Below are positions 9,014 to 17,052 of a stretch of DNA of 64,000 nucleotides, one piece after another. The stretch's first letter is position 1. Each line of letters starts with the position of its first letter. Under the pieces are notes generated by a model. The model saw nothing but the letters and a program-made list of their open reading frames with translations, was not told the DNA's origin and did no database searches. The translations under genes were made by a program, and so were the position numbers. Where the stretch lies: positions 101,500-165,499 of the forward strand of contig NZ_SORW01000023.1 of the NCBI RefSeq assembly GCF_004405105.1, read 5' to 3'. Source of the DNA: Jeotgalibacillus sp. R-1-5s-1. Lineage in GTDB: Bacteria; Bacillota; Bacilli; Bacillales; Jeotgalibacillaceae.

Positions 9014-9133
9014 GAGGGAAATTAGGATATCGGAAACAAGGGCACAGATTAATTGAATCACTCGAAGTCTAAAAGCTGAAGGTGAATGGTCAATACTTAT
9101 AATAGGTAAGGTATCTAAATAGATATAGTAAGA

Positions 9134-9160
9134 GGACTTCTTAGAGATGAAGTCCTTTTT
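9134..9160 (+). terminator. Hairpin plus T run
   Basis: GGACTTC pairs with GAAGTCC across an 8-base loop, then TTTTTATTATT. No assigned upstream gene. Confidence 0.55.
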
Positions 9161-9434
9161 ATTATTCAGATGATTCATTGAACAAAGTGAAGGTCTTTCA
9201 CCATTAGACAGTACGGCAAAATCTACGGGATGCAGATCGTGTTTGATCTAATGATTGATAGATTAAACAATCTGAGGGCTTGTCTCTTGAAACTAGCGCT
9301 CAATAGCTCTTGGTTGAGTTTGCTGGTATCTTTTAAGTACTTGTGATGTATCCTCTGTAAAAATTGTGATTTGAGTATTCTTATGTTTTAAACGAGTAAA
9401 ACCCAATTGGAATGGTGTACGCTGACTACTCTTT

Positions 9435-9923
9435 CTACTTTTCAATTAAACCTAAATGAAGCAACTGCTCCTTCATATGATTGGGATATTCTAGTTTTAT
9501 AGATTGATCATTTTGAACCCAGAAACGAATAAATCCTAAAGCATCTAAAGATTTATCTACTTTTTGAACTCTTTTTCTTATTCTAGGGATATCTGGGTTA
9601 GCCATAACAAAAATACTTTTCTCGCTGTGAACGTTTTTATATTCCATCAGTTTCCCAATTTGATTATAAGTATGAACTTTAATTTGCCCTTGGCCAAAAA
9701 CTGTATCAACATCATGATTATTTGCATGTGAACCTTTAGATTCTATATAGATTTTCCAACCGTCTTTTTCTCCTTGTACATCAATTCCTCTCTCCCTTCC
9801 TGTCAAAGGATGAGGACATACAAACTCATTTTCGTTAAGAAAGCGCCAGACTGAAAAATTCACAGTGTCTTCATTCATCAAAAAAGGGTCAGGTACTTTC
9901 ATTTTACTTAATGGTTTTGGCAT
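9435..9923 (-). CDS. PD-(D/E)XK nuclease-like protein
   Basis: 162 residues from ATG 9923 with an AAAGGGTG site. Longer in-frame starts up to 10028 are encoded by a family B repeat and are therefore doubtful. GIDVQGEKDGWKIYIESKGS has the spacing of a PD-(D/E)XK site (Asp, then Glu-x-Lys), followed by a Gln/His-containing helix (FGQGQIKVHTYNQ). Such folds occur in restriction and repair nucleases. No methylase or helicase partner is adjacent. Likely a soluble nuclease or nuclease relative, flanked by repeats. Confidence 0.7.
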   Translation of the reverse strand: MPKPLSKMKVPDPFLMNEDTVNFSVWRFLNENEFVCPHPLTGRERGIDVQGEKDGWKIYIESKGSHANNHDVDTVFGQGQIKVHTYNQIGKLMEYKNVHSEKSIFVMANPDIPRIRKRVQKVDKSLDALGFIRFWVQNDQSIKLEYPNHMKEQLLHLGLIEK

Positions 9924-9949
9924 TAAAATACACCCTTTCATTAAAATTC

Positions 9950-10052
9950 GGGGGGACGGAGCGACTGTGCTATTCAGCTCGCTCTGTCCCCCTGTTTTGT
10001 TTTGGCACAAGGGTACAGAGCTGGACAAAAGGAACGGTTGCTCTGTCTCGCC
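9950..10052. repeat. Family B repeat, copy 1
   Basis: GGGGGACGGAGCGACTG at the left, internal CTCTGTCCCCCTGTTTTGTTTTG, and a degenerate inverted end (AACGGTTGCTCTGTC) at the right. It lies between two minus-strand genes and overlaps the 5' leader of one of them. Confidence 0.75.
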
Positions 10053-10054
10053 AT

Positions 10055-11092
10055 CTAGTACAAGTAATCTGCAATAACTACTGGCATTTGATCCGTGTTT
10101 TCAAAACCACTAGTTGAAAAGCTTGATGCGCCACCTAGGTAGTTGGAAATTAAATACTCTTCATTAGTTTGAAGATAATTCCCCTTCATCATGCCGGAGA
10201 AGTTTAAGATGTCACCTTCCATAAGTTCGGTATGTTCAGGATAGAGTACTAGGACATCACCGCCGTAGTATTCGTAATATTCGTCCATGATCTCAGTACC
10301 TATGATCATCATTGTTTTGTTATTCACTTCCAGGATATCGATGATCGTTCCGCTAAAGCCAACAACTGATCCAGTGTATTTTTCAGGGCTTTTTGTAATT
10401 TCATCATACGTAGGATAGAGAACCTGACTCCAATACAACTTCACATGAATGTCTTTAATCAATTCTTGCGACTGTGTATAAAAGGATGAAGAATCTGTTA
10501 TGGCTTCCAGTGAAGTTAGAGCTTCTTCAAACTGCTCTTCGTGATATGAGGCAAGTCCCGATTCATAAGCTTCCTGATCTGCCTTTTCCTTCTCGACAGT
10601 AGCATCTTGTTGATCTAAAGGATTAGATGCGATCTCTTCAACAATAGGAGACGTACTTGCAGTATTCGCATCAGCAAGATGATCATTAGTTGAATTTACT
10701 TGTGTATCAATGATCAAAAAAAGAAGTGTGATAAAACCGACGAGCATACCTGCTGATAATGCAACAAACTTGAAGATAAGCAGACTTTGCTTCAAAAACC
10801 TCAAAAAAACACCGGAAGACAGATGCTTGATTTCTCTATCCACCATATACTCTAATCTTTCACGAGAAACACTTTTCAATCGTCCCTGTAGATTTATCAG
10901 ACTGTGATAAGCCAATTGATTATGTAAATGATAGTTACTCTCATCATTTGATTGCCTCAGCTGATTAAATAAAAAAACATTTTTCCTAATTGCAGCTCGC
11001 ACAACAGACCTTTTGACTACAGAAGTAATAGACGCCACCATAAACAAAACAAAGATAGCCAAAATCACAAAAGTAACGAGAACAGCTTGCAT
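10055..11092 (-). CDS. Membrane protein with C-terminal OB-fold-like domain
   Basis: 345 residues from ATG 11092, which follows AAAGGAGGGAAATTC. There is an N-terminal hydrophobic helix, a basic stretch, a second TM helix near residues 105-130, then an acidic linker and a short tetratricopeptide-like part (YESGLASYHEEQFEEALTSL). The C-terminal region (ITKSPEKYTGSVVGFSGTI, then VLVLYPEHTELMEGDILNFSG) resembles the tRNA_anti-like OB-fold found in many secreted Firmicute proteins. The same arrangement ends the protein at 14332. Probably an extracytoplasmic domain tethered to the membrane; ligand unknown. Confidence 0.7.
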   Translation of the reverse strand: MQAVLVTFVILAIFVLFMVASITSVVKRSVVRAAIRKNVFLFNQLRQSNDESNYHLHNQLAYHSLINLQGRLKSVSRERLEYMVDREIKHLSSGVFLRFLKQSLLIFKFVALSAGMLVGFITLLFLIIDTQVNSTNDHLADANTASTSPIVEEIASNPLDQQDATVEKEKADQEAYESGLASYHEEQFEEALTSLEAITDSSSFYTQSQELIKDIHVKLYWSQVLYPTYDEITKSPEKYTGSVVGFSGTIIDILEVNNKTMMIIGTEIMDEYYEYYGGDVLVLYPEHTELMEGDILNFSGMMKGNYLQTNEEYLISNYLGGASSFSTSGFENTDQMPVVIADYLY

Positions 11093-11170
11093 GAATTTCC
11101 CTCCTTTATCATAGATATACATCTATAATATTACTTTTTTCATTAAGATAAAACAAAATATGTTAATATT

Positions 11171-11263
11171 GGGGACGGAGAGACTGTTCCATTTGCTGCG
11201 CTCTGTCCCTCTGTTTTGTTTTGAAACGGGGCACAGTGGAGAAGAAAAAGATGGACGCTCTGC
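11171..11263. repeat. Family B repeat, copy 2 (diverged)
   Basis: GGGGACGGAGAGACTG at 11171, the family core CTCTGTCCCTCTGTTTTG, and a weak right end GGACGCTCTGC. It separates the divergent genes at 11092 and 11377. Confidence 0.7.
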
Positions 11264-11376
11264 ATTTTATATACATTTTTTAGAAAAAATAAGGTATTAT
11301 TATCTTATTAATAATTCTTTTTATTGGTTAATAAGACCTGTTATACATGAGAGCGAATTTCTAAGGAGAATGTGGA

Positions 11377-12885
11377 ATGGACCAGCAGGGTGTAGTATTA
11401 CAATTTCCAGCATTAAAGATTCATTCTGAAGAGTATGAAGTGATGATGGAAGCTGAGGTGATTTGCGATTCTGGAATGGATCGAGAATCGGAGAGCATAA
11501 GAGATGGTCTGGATGAAGTTAATGAAGCGTTGCGGTCTAATCAAAGCCATTTAGACCGTGTTAATCAGGAAATTGACAGGCTCACGAACCATGCCGATCA
11601 ATTGGATAACATGATTGCTGTCGGGAGTGGAATTTTAGCAGGCTTTATTGATGTATTTTGGGTTGGGGAGTTTAACTTTAAACGTGGCGAAGCTTGGAGT
11701 AATGAAAAGGTGAATCGGTTTGTAGAAGGGGTGGCTAGAAGTAAAGGGTGGAAAGGGAAAAATGATTTAAAGGGAGCAATTAGCTTCTTAGAAAAAGAGT
11801 TCAAGATTCCGAGTGATAGTATTTACAGTGGGAATGCTAAGAATATTACTCATAAGAGTCACCGTTTAGACGACTTGGCTCATCATCCTACGTTACTAGG
11901 GCTTTTTGCTTCGATCCTGACCCAATTTACAAAGAAAGGATACTTTCAAGATAGAAACGGAGAGTTTTTATCAATACCAGTTCCAATTTCGATAGATCCG
12001 AAAGATAAAACATTGATCGGGCATGACTTACTTTCGAAAATTTCATGTGGAACGATTAATTGGTTTTTCCATTTGGTGAGTGATATGTCCGGTAGCAACA
12101 AAACAGCTGGAGCAGGCATGGGGATACCTGGGCCATTTATTTCTTTATTAAAAGAAATTTCCCTAATCCCCGGGATCAGTGATTCTGGTTTACCTCAAAA
12201 ACTCTATGATGCATTTGTTAAGCAAAAATTCGACTTTAGAAGTGAACTGGCAGTTGGTCATGAAATTAGCAGACAGGCCATGCCAGTCATTTTGAACGAA
12301 GTGATTGTCAGGAGTTTTTATTTGATCAGAAGGCTGTTTCTTGAGTTGAGGGAGAGCGATGTTGAATCTCTTAATTGGGACAAAATATTGCCATATAAGA
12401 ATAGAACGATTGTCAGAATGCTTACGATTGCAACAGGGACGTTTACTTTAATTGATATCAGTGATGCAGCGATTAGAGGCGGCATTAAATCTGGAGGACA
12501 AGCGCCTCTATTTGCAAAGGAGTTTTTGTTGCATTTGAATGTTGTGGGTGTAGGCAGGTTTACGGTTGCTGTGTCTACTGATGTCATTTATGGCGTGAAG
12601 AAGAACCAAAATCGGGATGAACGGATTGTGCTGATGAATGAGCGATTACACTTGTTGAATGCGAAAGCATTTTACATGGAGGCCGGAATGTGGCAGGCAG
12701 CGAAGCAGACTGACAGATCCATTAGTGAGGCAATCATGAAAATGCAGGAGGCCAAGGTGGTGTCGATAAAAGCTTGGGAAGCCAATGCTCATTCAATGAA
12801 ACAAATTGAGAAGTATCAGGATGAGATTGAAAAGCATAATCCCGGCTTAATCGATGAGATCGACGACTTATTAAAATGGGGGTAG
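11377..12885 (+). CDS. Conserved-looking 502-residue protein of unknown function (partner of coiled-coil protein)
   Basis: The start ATG follows CTAAGGAGAATGTGGA. An N-terminal coiled coil (about 40-80) leads into a hydrophobic Gly-rich stretch (MIAVGSGILAGFIDVFWVG). Then come a His-containing motif (KSHRLDDLAHHPTLLGLFASIL), a segment with GTINWFFHLVSDMSGS and GMGIPGPFISLLKEIS, another Gly/Ala hydrophobic stretch (360-395) and a helical C-terminus. From memory this resembles a widespread family of uncharacterised bacterial proteins with this HHPT and FHLVSDMSGS pattern, but I cannot name it. Six bases separate it from the next gene, so the two are surely co-transcribed. It could be membrane-inserting; no enzyme motif is seen. 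Confidence 0.8.
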   Translation: MDQQGVVLQFPALKIHSEEYEVMMEAEVICDSGMDRESESIRDGLDEVNEALRSNQSHLDRVNQEIDRLTNHADQLDNMIAVGSGILAGFIDVFWVGEFNFKRGEAWSNEKVNRFVEGVARSKGWKGKNDLKGAISFLEKEFKIPSDSIYSGNAKNITHKSHRLDDLAHHPTLLGLFASILTQFTKKGYFQDRNGEFLSIPVPISIDPKDKTLIGHDLLSKISCGTINWFFHLVSDMSGSNKTAGAGMGIPGPFISLLKEISLIPGISDSGLPQKLYDAFVKQKFDFRSELAVGHEISRQAMPVILNEVIVRSFYLIRRLFLELRESDVESLNWDKILPYKNRTIVRMLTIATGTFTLIDISDAAIRGGIKSGGQAPLFAKEFLLHLNVVGVGRFTVAVSTDVIYGVKKNQNRDERIVLMNERLHLLNAKAFYMEAGMWQAAKQTDRSISEAIMKMQEAKVVSIKAWEANAHSMKQIEKYQDEIEKHNPGLIDEIDDLLKWG

Positions 12886-12891
12886 GGATAG

Positions 12892-14211
12892 ATGGTGAAG
12901 GATATTCAGGATGTACGTGTTGTGAAAAGGCGCAATCAAAAGGTTGATCGAGCAGATGAAGATACGTTACCGGTCATTATAGAAGGACAAGTGCGTAAGC
13001 TGGACGAATTGGATCAAAAAGTGAAATCAGCCATTAAAGCAGCTAAAAAAGCGAAAAATATATCAGAAGATGCAAAAAATAAAAGTGCCGGTTTTGGTAA
13101 GAAGAGATCTGCGATCGAATCACTACAGGAAGCAGGCGTTTCACTTGCTGTAGCGATTCAATCCAGTACGGAGGCGCAAAAAATCTCCTTTGAATTCCAA
13201 ACAAAACTGGCTGAGATTACAAAATACTTATTTGAGCTGGGCGTCAGTAACATTGCGAGTAATCGTTTTGTGGTACGTGAACTCGAGATGAGAATGAAGG
13301 GTGCGTCAGAGAAAGAATTATCTGACCTTGCGAAAAAAGAAATCCTTGCTGTGATTAAGCAGTTAAAGGATCAGGAAGACATCCTGATGAAACAGGAAAA
13401 CTTTAATCAAACACTCAAGGAACATCATCAGAAAATTGCGCAGCACTCAAAGAACAATACAGAGATCAACGCTATCCTCGAAGCTCAATTTGAAATTGAC
13501 CAATTACATAGCCAAAAGCTTGAGGACCAGGAGAAAATTGATCAGTTGCATTCAAAGCAACTTCAGCATCACGCTGAAACCGACCTTAAGCTCGAAGCAA
13601 TGTTGCGAGAACAGGCTGAGACAGACCTTCTGCATACGGAAAAACTAAGTGTGCAAAGTGGAAAAATCACCGCAATCGAAATGAAGCTGCAGGAGCAATC
13701 CAAGCTGAACAAATTGTATGGAGAGCAATTAAAGTCTCAGGAAGAAATTGACCAGCTGCACGAAGAACAAATCAAAATCCAGGCAGAAGTCGACGAAAAA
13801 CTGGAACAGGCACTATTCTCACAAATTAACATTGTCAGAAACCAAAAAGAACAAATCATACAACACGAACAAAACATTCAAGAAATCGACAGCCAGCTTC
13901 TATCCCAGTCAGACATCAACCAACAATTCATCACAGAACTAAAAAACCAGTCCGATCTATTCAAAGATCACTTAAATACACACAACCAAGAACTCAACAA
14001 CTTGAAAAACGAACTAACTTCACTCCAGCAAACCACAAAGAAAATCGAAGAAACCAACCTGAAACAACAAGAAACCATCCAATCACTCGTAAAGGAACTA
14101 AACAGCACAAACCAATCACTCCAAACCAAATCCAGTACCAACTTTGTAAAAAGCACATTGGCCGTAGCAGGCGTCGGAGTGTTGATTTCGATGGTTCAGT
14201 TTTTTGTGTGA
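12892..14211 (+). CDS. Long coiled-coil protein with C-terminal TM anchor
   Basis: 439 residues. A basic N-terminus (about 1-75) is followed by a helical domain and then a long coiled coil (about 165-415). It contains an imperfect repeat of about 15-17 residues around IDQLHSQKLEDQ, IDQLHSKQLQHH, TDLLHTEKLSVQ and IDQLHEEQIKIQ. The last 20 residues (STLAVAGVGVLISMVQFFV) form one hydrophobic helix, so it should be tail-anchored. It is expressed with the 502-residue protein upstream. A role as a membrane-tethered spacer or sensor for that protein is an inference. The last third uses very A/C-rich codons (12 G or T in 60 bases at 13981-14040). Confidence 0.8.
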   Translation: MVKDIQDVRVVKRRNQKVDRADEDTLPVIIEGQVRKLDELDQKVKSAIKAAKKAKNISEDAKNKSAGFGKKRSAIESLQEAGVSLAVAIQSSTEAQKISFEFQTKLAEITKYLFELGVSNIASNRFVVRELEMRMKGASEKELSDLAKKEILAVIKQLKDQEDILMKQENFNQTLKEHHQKIAQHSKNNTEINAILEAQFEIDQLHSQKLEDQEKIDQLHSKQLQHHAETDLKLEAMLREQAETDLLHTEKLSVQSGKITAIEMKLQEQSKLNKLYGEQLKSQEEIDQLHEEQIKIQAEVDEKLEQALFSQINIVRNQKEQIIQHEQNIQEIDSQLLSQSDINQQFITELKNQSDLFKDHLNTHNQELNNLKNELTSLQQTTKKIEETNLKQQETIQSLVKELNSTNQSLQTKSSTNFVKSTLAVAGVGVLISMVQFFV

Positions 14212-14219
14212 GGAGAACA

Positions 14220-14320
14220 GGGGGACGGAGCGGTTGTGACATTGGGCGTGCTCTGTCCCTCTGTTTTGTTTTGATCCAGGGGGACAGAGCTTTCAAGAAA
14301 GAACGGCCGCTCCGTCCCCC
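14220..14320. repeat. Family B repeat, complete copy with inverted ends
   Basis: The left end 14220-14236 (GGGGGACGGAGCGGTTG) and the right end 14304-14320 are near-perfect inverted copies. The core is CTCTGTCCCTCTGTTTTG. It begins 8 bases after the stop of the coiled-coil gene and may form its 3' hairpin. Confidence 0.8.
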
Positions 14321-14331
14321 CTTTCTATAAT

Positions 14332-15069
14332 TTAATATAAAATTTGATCAATATAAACTAATGGAATAGTTATTTCAGCACCGGACGTGGCTTCGTATGA
14401 GAAAAGGCCACCTGAGGTTCCCATTATCGTTAATAAATCATCTTCAAGGACACGACCATTTATATCTATCATTGATGAATCGAATACAGCAAATAGAATC
14501 GTATCATAATCATCATTTACAGCAAATCTAATTTGAATAAATGTTCCATCCTCAATCACTTGCACGACTTTCCCATAAAACTTCACTTTCTTTCCGGTAA
14601 AATCATCTGGTGTTCTGGCTAATTGTTCGAAAGTGATTCCAGTTTCATATCCTTTGCGTTCTTCCTCTAATGCTTTTTGTCTCTCTGCTTCTGCAGCTGC
14701 AACTTTTTCAGCTTCTTCAGCGAGTTTTCGCTCTTTTTCCTCATTTATTTTTCTTTCTCGCTCTGCCTCGGTTAATTCAAACCATGGAGCGGCTTCCTCT
14801 AACTTTTTCTCAAGTTTTTCTATTTCCCTTTCTTGTTTTAAAATTTCTCTCTTTTCACTTGCCAATTCTTCATCGTAATCTGCAATGGTTTGTCGATAGT
14901 TTTCAATTTCTCCATTTTGCCTCTCGATATTTGTCTCTAGTTCCTCAATAGACGACTCCCTGGCTTGAAGTTCATTTGAAGACGACATTAAACTGTTTAA
15001 AAGTACAATAAGAATGGCTATGAAGAGAATCATACTGATACTGGGGAGAAACCACTTTTTCATTTTCAA
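14332..15069 (-). CDS. Membrane-anchored coiled-coil protein with C-terminal OB-fold-like domain
   Basis: 245 residues. One N-terminal TM helix (about 6-26) is followed by a charged coiled coil (about 30-135, many Glu/Lys) and a C-terminal domain from ITFEQLARTPDDFTGKKVKFYGKV onward, similar to the end of the 10055 protein and to tRNA_anti-like OB-folds. The predicted topology is a short cytoplasmic N-terminus with the coiled coil and OB domain outside. A family B copy lies at each end of the gene. Binding partner unknown. Confidence 0.75.
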   Translation of the reverse strand: MKMKKWFLPSISMILFIAILIVLLNSLMSSSNELQARESSIEELETNIERQNGEIENYRQTIADYDEELASEKREILKQEREIEKLEKKLEEAAPWFELTEAERERKINEEKERKLAEEAEKVAAAEAERQKALEEERKGYETGITFEQLARTPDDFTGKKVKFYGKVVQVIEDGTFIQIRFAVNDDYDTILFAVFDSSMIDINGRVLEDDLLTIMGTSGGLFSYEATSGAEITIPLVYIDQILY

Positions 15070-15216
15070 TAGAAAAGCCCCTTCCGTTCTTAATAAAGAA
15101 CAAAAAATCTGAACGAAGATTAATGATATAGTTAATTATACACTTTTGTAAGTTTTGTGGAAAGTATTAATTTGAATGTTTTCTTTTTTAAGAACGCTTA
15201 AGAAGGTCATGGAAAA

Positions 15217-15240
15217 AGGAACACCGGCTCCGTCCCCCCT
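15217..15240. repeat. Family B right-end remnant
   Basis: GGAACACCGGCTCCGTCCCC matches the right inverted end of family B; the rest of the element is missing. Confidence 0.6.
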
Positions 15241-15272
15241 GTTATAATAAATCTAAAAAGGAGGCTAACTCT

Positions 15273-16790
15273 ATGATTCTAGAACTAAGGGTAACGTTGC
15301 TATATGAAGAAAAACCTGTCTGGAGAAGGCTTCGTGTTGATGATCGGATGAGTTTTCTTGGGTTGCATGAGGTGTTGCAGGTGGCGTTTGATTGGACGAA
15401 TTCGCATTTGCATCATTTTATGATTTATCAATCGGGTGGGCTGGAGGATGAAACGTCTATTGGGATGGAGGACGATGATTCTTTATATGAGGGTTCTTTT
15501 GAGCGTAAGGAAAAGGATGAGAGTGTTGGAGATTGGTTAAATCGGGTGAATGATCACGCTGTTTATGTTTATGATTTTGGTGATAACTGGGCGCATGAAA
15601 TTGTGGTCGAGAATGTATATGAACATGATGAAGAAACAGTAGTGCCATATTGTGTAGAAGTGATGGGAACGGCTCCAGATGAGGATTCCCGGGGAGAAGT
15701 AAATGATGCTGGACGAATATCAAATGATGAATTATTAAAAAAGATTAATCATTTGTTCTCTGAAGGATATCACCAAACACTAGGCAGCTACGATACCTTT
15801 TTTGATCCTGAAATTGAAGATGAAGAAGAGATGGAGCCAAGTTATGATCTCATTCAGTTGATGAAGGACTTACATAATGCTGCTCCTTGGGAAGTGCTGC
15901 ATTCTGACCAGGTGTTCGCAATTGATCAGCAGGGATTTATGGTGTTTGTCTCTGTCATGGGTGCGGCAGAAATGGAAAAAGGTCTTGCTATTTATCCTTC
16001 GATGGAGGGATGGCGCACGTTGAGTTCGCTATTTAGAGAAGAAGATGAGGAGTATAGGTATAAGCAGTTTGCGATTACTGCAACATTTAACGATCGAAAC
16101 GAACTTGATCCGATTGATTATGGCTTGGTGAAAGATACGGGCATTCCGTTTAGAGGGAAAGGGAGATGGCCGATGTTCCGCAGTTATGAGCCTGGCTATA
16201 TTCCGTGGTACTTAAATGAACATGAAAAGTCCCTGGTGACATTTGTTGTGCGGCATGTGCTGGATGTGACGAAAAGAATTCGTGAGGGCCTTGAAGTCAT
16301 CGCCCCTTTTGAAACAGGTTATATGTACACTCGTGTGGCGGGCGATGGTTTCTACGAAGAACACGGCGTTGAAATAACAGAGTTTGACCGGATGCTTGAA
16401 GAGGAACAGCAAAGTATTGAAAATGAACTCCTCATTAAGCAGCTGCAGGCGATCCCTGTGGTGGATGACCAAATCGAATTTGTCGGGACTTACACCAGTC
16501 AGCCAATTGTCGAAAAGCCAGGTGATCGGCCATTCTTCGGACTAATCGTTGCAGGCTATTCGAAAAAAAACGGACTGTTTTTAGTCAACGAGACATACGG
16601 TCCCATTCCGAAAACACTTGCCCTGCAAGACGCCTTCTGCAAAATGGTCATCGAACAAAACGCCATGCCAGCCCAAGTCACCATTACACATACAGACTAT
16701 AAATATCTCGAACGGTTTTTTAATGCACTGCCTGTGAAAGTGCGGAAAGTGAAGGAGATTGGACGGTTTAGGATGTTTGGGGTTTTGTGA
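15273..16790 (+). CDS. pRiA4b ORF-3-like protein
   Basis: 505 residues after AAAAGGAGGCTAAC. The N-terminal ~170 residues match the plasmid pRiA4b ORF-3 family (PF07929): LRVTLLYEEKPVWRRLRV, FLGLHEVLQVAFDWTNSHLHHF and VYDFGDNWAHEI. The long C-terminal part is typical of extended members seen in Bacillales, but its function is unknown. Cytoplasmic. The coding strand is strongly G/T-rich near the start (41 of 60 at 15361-15420) and A/C-rich near the end (20 of 60 G or T at 16621-16680). Confidence 0.85.
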   Translation: MILELRVTLLYEEKPVWRRLRVDDRMSFLGLHEVLQVAFDWTNSHLHHFMIYQSGGLEDETSIGMEDDDSLYEGSFERKEKDESVGDWLNRVNDHAVYVYDFGDNWAHEIVVENVYEHDEETVVPYCVEVMGTAPDEDSRGEVNDAGRISNDELLKKINHLFSEGYHQTLGSYDTFFDPEIEDEEEMEPSYDLIQLMKDLHNAAPWEVLHSDQVFAIDQQGFMVFVSVMGAAEMEKGLAIYPSMEGWRTLSSLFREEDEEYRYKQFAITATFNDRNELDPIDYGLVKDTGIPFRGKGRWPMFRSYEPGYIPWYLNEHEKSLVTFVVRHVLDVTKRIREGLEVIAPFETGYMYTRVAGDGFYEEHGVEITEFDRMLEEEQQSIENELLIKQLQAIPVVDDQIEFVGTYTSQPIVEKPGDRPFFGLIVAGYSKKNGLFLVNETYGPIPKTLALQDAFCKMVIEQNAMPAQVTITHTDYKYLERFFNALPVKVRKVKEIGRFRMFGVL

Positions 16791-16800
16791 TTGTGATTGG

Positions 16801-17021
16801 TGGGGACGTATATTTTGAATCATTCGCCAGCATAAATATCATAAGCTCTGTCTGAGTATTTCCGGTATAATTTAATTTAACAGTGTCAGTACTTCGTTCA
16901 CAATTTATAAATAAATCCCGTCAGCCCACAGCTGGCGGGATTTTAACATTTCTATAATCTTTAGAGACAGGTTAAGCTTTTTTTATTTCGTGAGGCTAGT
17001 GATTCAAAATATCTGTCCCCA
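16801..17021. repeat. Family A repeat, copy with both ends
   Basis: TGGGGACGTATATTTTG at 16801 and the inverted GATTCAAAATATCTGTCCCCA ending 17021. An internal perfect-stem hairpin with a T run (AAATCCCG...CGGGATTTT, 16913-16944) can terminate transcription. It starts 10 bases after the stop of 15273-16790 and fills the gap to the convergent subtilase gene. Confidence 0.8.
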
Positions 17022-17052
17022 AAAAACCAAAACCATCTCCCAAAAATCATAC

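Larger units (their letters stand above)
8688..9434. other. Intergenic region of about 750 bp without a convincing gene
   Basis: Holds a degenerate family A left end at 8797 (TGGGGACGTATATGTTG) and two terminator-like hairpins at 8965-9013 and 9134-9160. The one long reading frame on the minus strand (8951-9178) runs through both hairpins and has no ribosome site, so it is not called. The remainder shows no recognisable signal. Confidence 0.6.

Noticed and set aside
8951..9178. 75-codon minus-strand reading frame
   Set aside because: It runs through two terminator-like hairpins, lacks a ribosome site and has no recognisable composition.
9924..10028. N-terminal extension of the PD-(D/E)XK-like protein
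   Set aside because: It is translated from a family B repeat and lacks a ribosome site; the start at 9923 is preferred.
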